Below, piece after piece: positions 60,793 to 64,000 of a stretch of 64,000 nt of DNA. A program made the translations under genes and the position numbers. The stretch is from contig NZ_CP124836.1 of NCBI RefSeq assembly GCF_029964055.1, forward strand, positions 1,240,001 through 1,304,000. Reading direction: 5' to 3'. The notes below the pieces were generated by a model, which did not search any database, was not told the DNA's origin, and saw nothing but the letters and a program-made list of their open reading frames with translations. Within the stretch, counting starts at the first letter, position 1, and each line of letters starts with the position of its first letter. This DNA is from Arthrobacter sp. EM1. GTDB lineage: Bacteria; Actinomycetota; Actinomycetes; Actinomycetales; Micrococcaceae.

Positions 60793-62219
60793 GGTTACGT
60801 CCCGTGGAGTGGTGTAGATCTCCGTAGTTGCGCGTTGCTCCGGCGACGTAGTGAGCCATCGTGCGATGGTCAGTGAGTACCGATCAAAGAACTCACAAAG
60901 GACACAAACACACGATGGCTCTAGACCAGTCTGCCCTGTTTGACCTTCTTGGCCAACTGAAACTCACCGATGTCTCCGATCGGATCCGTGCCGCGACCGA
61001 AACCCTGTACCAGCAGCTCATCGAGGCCGAGGCGACCGCGTTTATCGGCGCCGCCCCGTTCGAACGCTCCGAGACACGGACCACCCAGCGCAACGGGTCC
61101 CGGCCCAGGACGCTGACGACGACCGCCGGGGACCTGAACCTGAAGATCCCCAAGCTGCGGAACGGGTCGTTCTTCCCGGCCCTGCTCGAACGCCGCCGCC
61201 GCGTGGACCAGGCCCTCTATGCCGTGGTGATGGAGGCCTACCTGCACGGTGTCTCCACGCGGAAGGTCGATGATCTGGTCAAAGCGCTCGGGGCCGATAC
61301 CGGGATCTCCAAGTCCGAGGTGTCCCGGATCTGCGAGGACCTGGACCACGAAGTCGGTGCGTTCCGGGACCGGGACCTCTCCGCCATGGATTACCCGTAT
61401 GTGTTCCTGGACGCGACCTACTGCAAGGCCCGCGTCGGGCACCGCGTCGTGTCCCAGGCGATGGTGGTCGCCTTCGGCGTCGCTGCGGACGGACGCCGGG
61501 AAGTCCTGGGCTTCGACGTCGGCGACAGTGAGAACGAGGGCTTCTGGACCGCGTTCCTGCGGTCGCTGAAAGCCCGCGGCCTGGACGGGGTGAAGCTGGT
61601 GATCTCCGACGCGCACAGCGGCCTGAAGAAGGCCATCGGCACGGTGTTCCAGGGCGCGGCGTGGCAGCGTTGCCGCGTGCATTTCATGAGAAACGTACTC
61701 TCAACGGTGCCGAAGGGATCCCAGGACATGGTCGCCTCGATCATCCGCACCGCCTTCGCCCAGCCCGACGCCGGGCACGTGAACACCCAGTTCGACGAAG
61801 TCACCCGGATGCTCCTCAAATCCCACCCGAAGGTCGCCGCGATGCTCGGCGACGCCCGGGATGACGTGCTCGCGTTCACCGGGTTCCCGGCCAGACACTG
61901 GCGTCAGATCTGGTCCACGAATCCCATGGAACGAGTCAACAAAGAAATCAAAAGACGGACCGACGTCGTCGGGGTCTTCCCCAACCCGGCGGCCCTTCTC
62001 CGGCTCGCCGGCGCGGTCCTCGTCGAGCAACACGACGAATGGGAAGCCGGCGACCGCCGCTACCTCTCCGAGGCCTCCATGGACGAACTCAAAGCAATGA
62101 ACACGGCACCCGCCACGCCGATCGAGGAGACGATTTTGCTCCCTGAACTCACGGCAGCATAATCAAATAACTGACCTGCACGGTGTCGAGAAAACTCCAC
62201 CACTCAGCGGGACGTAACC
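60793..62219 (+). mobile_element. Intact IS256-family insertion sequence (second) with 8-bp target duplication
   Basis: 1,427 bp, bounded by inverted repeats GGTTACGTCCCG then GAGTGGTG (left 60793; right, reversed, from 62219). It is flanked by an exact 8-bp duplication CCCGGGAT at 60785-60792 and 62220-62227. It encodes one complete transposase. It belongs to a different IS256 branch from the element at 51225. Removing it restores a continuous reverse-strand frame in its target. Confidence 0.95.
60915..62162 (+). CDS. IS256-family transposase (second type)
   Basis: A 415-residue mutator-type transposase. The DDE residues are in YVFLDATYCKARVG, LVISDAHSGLKKAI and WSTNPMERVNKEIKRR. The N-terminal region (RNGSRPRTLTTTAGDLNLKI) is typical of the branch. 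ATG 60915 (MALDQSALFDLLG) was chosen; the frame opens at 60861. It appears functional and lies within clean inverted repeats. Confidence 0.96.
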   Translation: MALDQSALFDLLGQLKLTDVSDRIRAATETLYQQLIEAEATAFIGAAPFERSETRTTQRNGSRPRTLTTTAGDLNLKIPKLRNGSFFPALLERRRRVDQALYAVVMEAYLHGVSTRKVDDLVKALGADTGISKSEVSRICEDLDHEVGAFRDRDLSAMDYPYVFLDATYCKARVGHRVVSQAMVVAFGVAADGRREVLGFDVGDSENEGFWTAFLRSLKARGLDGVKLVISDAHSGLKKAIGTVFQGAAWQRCRVHFMRNVLSTVPKGSQDMVASIIRTAFAQPDAGHVNTQFDEVTRMLLKSHPKVAAMLGDARDDVLAFTGFPARHWRQIWSTNPMERVNKEIKRRTDVVGVFPNPAALLRLAGAVLVEQHDEWEAGDRRYLSEASMDELKAMNTAPATPIEETILLPELTAA

Positions 62220-62278
62220 CCCGGGATCACGGTCAGGACGACGGCGATGGCTACGAACGAGAAGTACGCGACGGTCAT
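62220..62278 (-). pseudogene. N-terminal stub of a LysE-type exporter
   Basis: From ATG 62278 the reverse strand reads MTVAYFSFVAIAVVLTVIPG, the start of LysE/RhtB translocators (hydrophobic helix ending in IPGP). The frame passes through the 8-bp duplication and, if the IS is removed, continues into the IS256 fragment as PAIVLTDIKNRG. The exporter was therefore truncated by an older IS event before the second IS landed. Confidence 0.65.
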
Positions 62279-62869
62279 CCCCGGATTCTACTCGGCGACC
62301 CGGTCTGCGGGTCTTCCCGATCGACGATCGCCTGACGGGCACTCAACGGCCGCTGAGCGGGCACCCGCGTGGTGCTCCCTGAGTGGTCCGCGTGTCTCGC
62401 AACCTATCTGCCTCAAAACCCATGGGCGGCTTCGGCTTCAAGGGGTCGTGGCAACACCGTACGAGTGAGGTGATGGTGATGGCGTCGAGAGTGGTGTTGA
62501 AGGAACGCTGATCTTAAATCTGTGATTCCTCGGACCAGCATCTCCTGGCCGCTGGCTCGGCTTTTCTGACGGTGATTCTGGCTGCGGTGTTCGTCAAATC
62601 GCAGAACGGCCCTTGGTTCGATGCACCTCTCACATATAGCCGGTCCACCAATAGGGGCCCGGAGCAGATGGACTGGCCCTGCGGGCCCAGCACGATCCAC
62701 AAGTATGAAACCAGCGACCTCGCGAAGCAGGGAAGTTCGGCTGCCTAAAACGACCGTATCTGCTACAAACAACCAGGCGCGTCCAAAAGTGTCAGTTTCA
62801 GAAGTCGCCTGCACTGGATCCCGCGGAACTACGGGGCTTATGCAGCCGACTCCTGACACGGAAGTGTTC
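62279..62869. other. Non-coding stretch before the tandem repeats
   Basis: No gene was recognised in about 590 bp. A single copy of the 31-bp unit's first half (GAAGTCGCCTGCAC) occurs near 62798, 70 bp before the array. Confidence 0.4.
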
Positions 62870-62993
62870 GAAGCCGTCTGCACCAACCGTCGTTTCGTCT
62901 GAAGCCGCGTGCACCAACTGTCATTCTGTCCGAGGTCGCCTGCACGAACCGTCGTTCTGTCCGAAGTCGCCTGCACGAACCGCCACCGACGTC
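62870..62993. repeat. Four tandem 31-bp repeats
   Basis: Head-to-tail units at 62870, 62901, 62932 and 62963. The unit starts GAAGTCGCCTGCACGAACCG and ends TCGTTCTGTCC, with two to eight differences between copies; the last unit diverges after its first 21 bases. There are no spacers, so it is not a CRISPR array. It lies just downstream of the serine recombinase remnant on the reverse strand. Confidence 0.85.
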
Positions 62994-63001
62994 CGGGACT
63001 T

Positions 63002-63275
63002 TCGGCCGTTGGGCTGGGTCTCGGCGGTCAGCGTCGCCGGCGGACGGGGCGGCAGGAAACGGTAGAGGCTGTAGCGGGTGATACCGGTGGCTTCGACGAT
63101 CTCGGAGATGGGCTGATTTTCCTAATCGCGAAGGTGAGCGGCATAGGCTAGCTTCGCTGGATCGATCGCGCTGGGCCGGTCGATCCTTTTGCCTTTAGTG
63201 ACAGCAACGGCACGCGCGTGAGCTGCGCGTTCGATCGCGTAGGTTCGTACCATTTGGCCGAAGAGTGCGAGCATC
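63002..63275 (-). pseudogene. Serine recombinase C-terminal remnant
   Basis: The reverse-strand reading MLALFGQMVRTYAIERAAHA then KGKRIDRPSAIDPAKLAYAA, an in-frame TAG, and ISEIVEATGITRYSLYRFLP is the end of a resolvase/invertase: the long E-helix followed by a helix-turn-helix. The catalytic N-terminal domain is absent. It is the only recombinase-like sequence of this type seen in the window and is not functional. Confidence 0.85.
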
Positions 63276-63438
63276 ACAACTGCCGACTGCGACGTGGGAT
63301 CTTCTGGATTGGCGAAATCAACCCGGATCGGTCAGCCAGGTACGTATGACCCGGTAACTCTGACTGAACGATGGTCCGCGGAGCGGACATCGCAGCCATG
63401 ACGACACTCACGCGGCCGCGGAGGCTACTATCACCGGT

Positions 63439-64000
63439 ATGGAAAAAGACGGGCAAGCCAACGATTTTCGGCGGCTACTCGGCCTGGTCGACGGCGCGGG
63501 GGACATCACGGATTTACTGGACAGGATGGCCGCGTTGGCTGCGGCGACAATGGGCCGGGCGACTGGGGCGCGGATCGGGTGCGTGCTGACCCTGCGGCTG
63601 CACAAGCTCAGCCCTACCGTCACCGGCAGCAGCGACGCGGCAGCAGAGAGAAGATGGGCCCGATACAGCGGCGAACCCGTCGCAGCGGGAAACGCTGCCG
63701 CGTTGGCCGTGCCTCTTCAGCTGCGCCAGGACGCGACTGCAGTTCTGAACTTTTACGCCCCCGCCACGGGTCTGTTTATCGGGGGTGCCGTTGGCGTGGC
63801 AGTCGACTTTGCGGACGCGGCCAGTGATGCCCTACGCCTGAGCATCAGGATCGCCGCGGCGGATCTGCTCAGCCGTAATCTGAAGGCCGCAATGGAGGGC
63901 AGGACAGCGATCAACATGGCCTGCGGGGTGATCATTGCGCAGAGCCGGTGTTCGCAGGAGGAAGCCTTCGGTATCCTCCTGCGGGCCTCGACCAGCCGCA
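63439..64000 (+). CDS. GAF-ANTAR domain protein, truncated by window end
   Basis: The frame from ATG 63439 is open to the last base, giving at least 187 residues without a stop. It starts MEKDGQANDFRRLLGLVDGA, continues through a GAF-like sensor region (ARIGCVLTLR, LAVPLQLRQDATAVLNFYAP) and enters an ANTAR helix (LKAAMEGRTAINMACGVIIA, SRCSQEEAFGILLRAS). ANTAR domains bind RNA to control termination. A TACTAT hexamer seven bases before the ATG and the lack of a ribosome-binding site suggest leaderless translation. The C-terminus is outside the window. Confidence 0.88.
   Translation, partial: MEKDGQANDFRRLLGLVDGAGDITDLLDRMAALAAATMGRATGARIGCVLTLRLHKLSPTVTGSSDAAAERRWARYSGEPVAAGNAAALAVPLQLRQDATAVLNFYAPATGLFIGGAVGVAVDFADAASDALRLSIRIAAADLLSRNLKAAMEGRTAINMACGVIIAQSRCSQEEAFGILLRASTSR

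Noticed and set aside
62870..62993. Possible CRISPR array
   Set aside because: The 31-bp units are directly tandem without spacers and there are no cas genes.

Overview
The window is high-GC actinobacterial DNA. The his/trp gene order, the mycothiol-type TIGR03085 protein, the HGxxPAAW protein and the ANTAR regulator downstream of pyk together point to Arthrobacter, Pseudarthrobacter or a close relative in the Micrococcaceae. It divides into a conserved chromosomal block (about 1-18,130), a copper-handling genomic island (about 18,130-53,000) and a second, largely decayed accessory block (about 53,000-64,000).

Chromosomal block: hisF, a divergently oriented TIGR03085 gene, hisI, then a tight + strand run trpE - Trp-associated membrane protein - HGxxPAAW protein - trpC - trpB - trpA - lgt, followed by gltB-gltD, pyk, a very strong bidirectional terminator, a convergent ANTAR response regulator, and tRNA-Leu(CAA).

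Copper island: the last 22 bases of the tRNA plus 22 bases beyond it (18107-18150) recur perfectly at 52998-53041, and similarity continues for about 370 bp after each copy. This looks like two elements stacked at the tRNA 3' end. Between the copies are four CsoR-type operators (21458, 31138, 41550, 45834). Each lies ahead of an export or redox unit: (i) SHOCT - multicopper oxidase - DUF302 - SHOCT - sulfocyanin; (ii) TlpA thioredoxin - cysteine-rich copper storage protein; (iii) a long reverse-strand run of HMA chaperone - CopB ATPase - DUF6153 - F510_1955 protein - CcdA - Tat multicopper oxidase - second Lgt - DUF3105 - small membrane protein - CtaG-like protein; (iv) csoR-copZ-copA. The plausible joint function is sensing cytosolic Cu(I), pumping it out, and binding or oxidising it outside the membrane with lipoproteins and cupredoxins. 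Two genes for cell-wall enzymes (an M23 peptidase and a frameshifted NlpC/P60-like gene) each follow a ydaO-type c-di-AMP riboswitch. Several island genes are broken or duplicated: a copB C-terminal fragment beside a second DUF6153/F510_1955 set, a DUF302 fragment, two DUF3817 remnants, and a two-domain multicopper oxidase interrupted by a CA-repeat frameshift.

Second block: an intact SnoaL-like ester cyclase, DMT transporter and TspO gene sit among remnants of an IS110 transposase, a TRAP transporter (dctP, dctQM), EAL and GGDEF proteins, a LysE exporter, an IS256 transposase and a serine recombinase. An intact IS256-family element (60793-62219) has an exact 8-bp target duplication. A GAF-ANTAR gene runs off the right end. 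No intact integrase was seen in the window.

All family names come from reading the translations; no database search was run.
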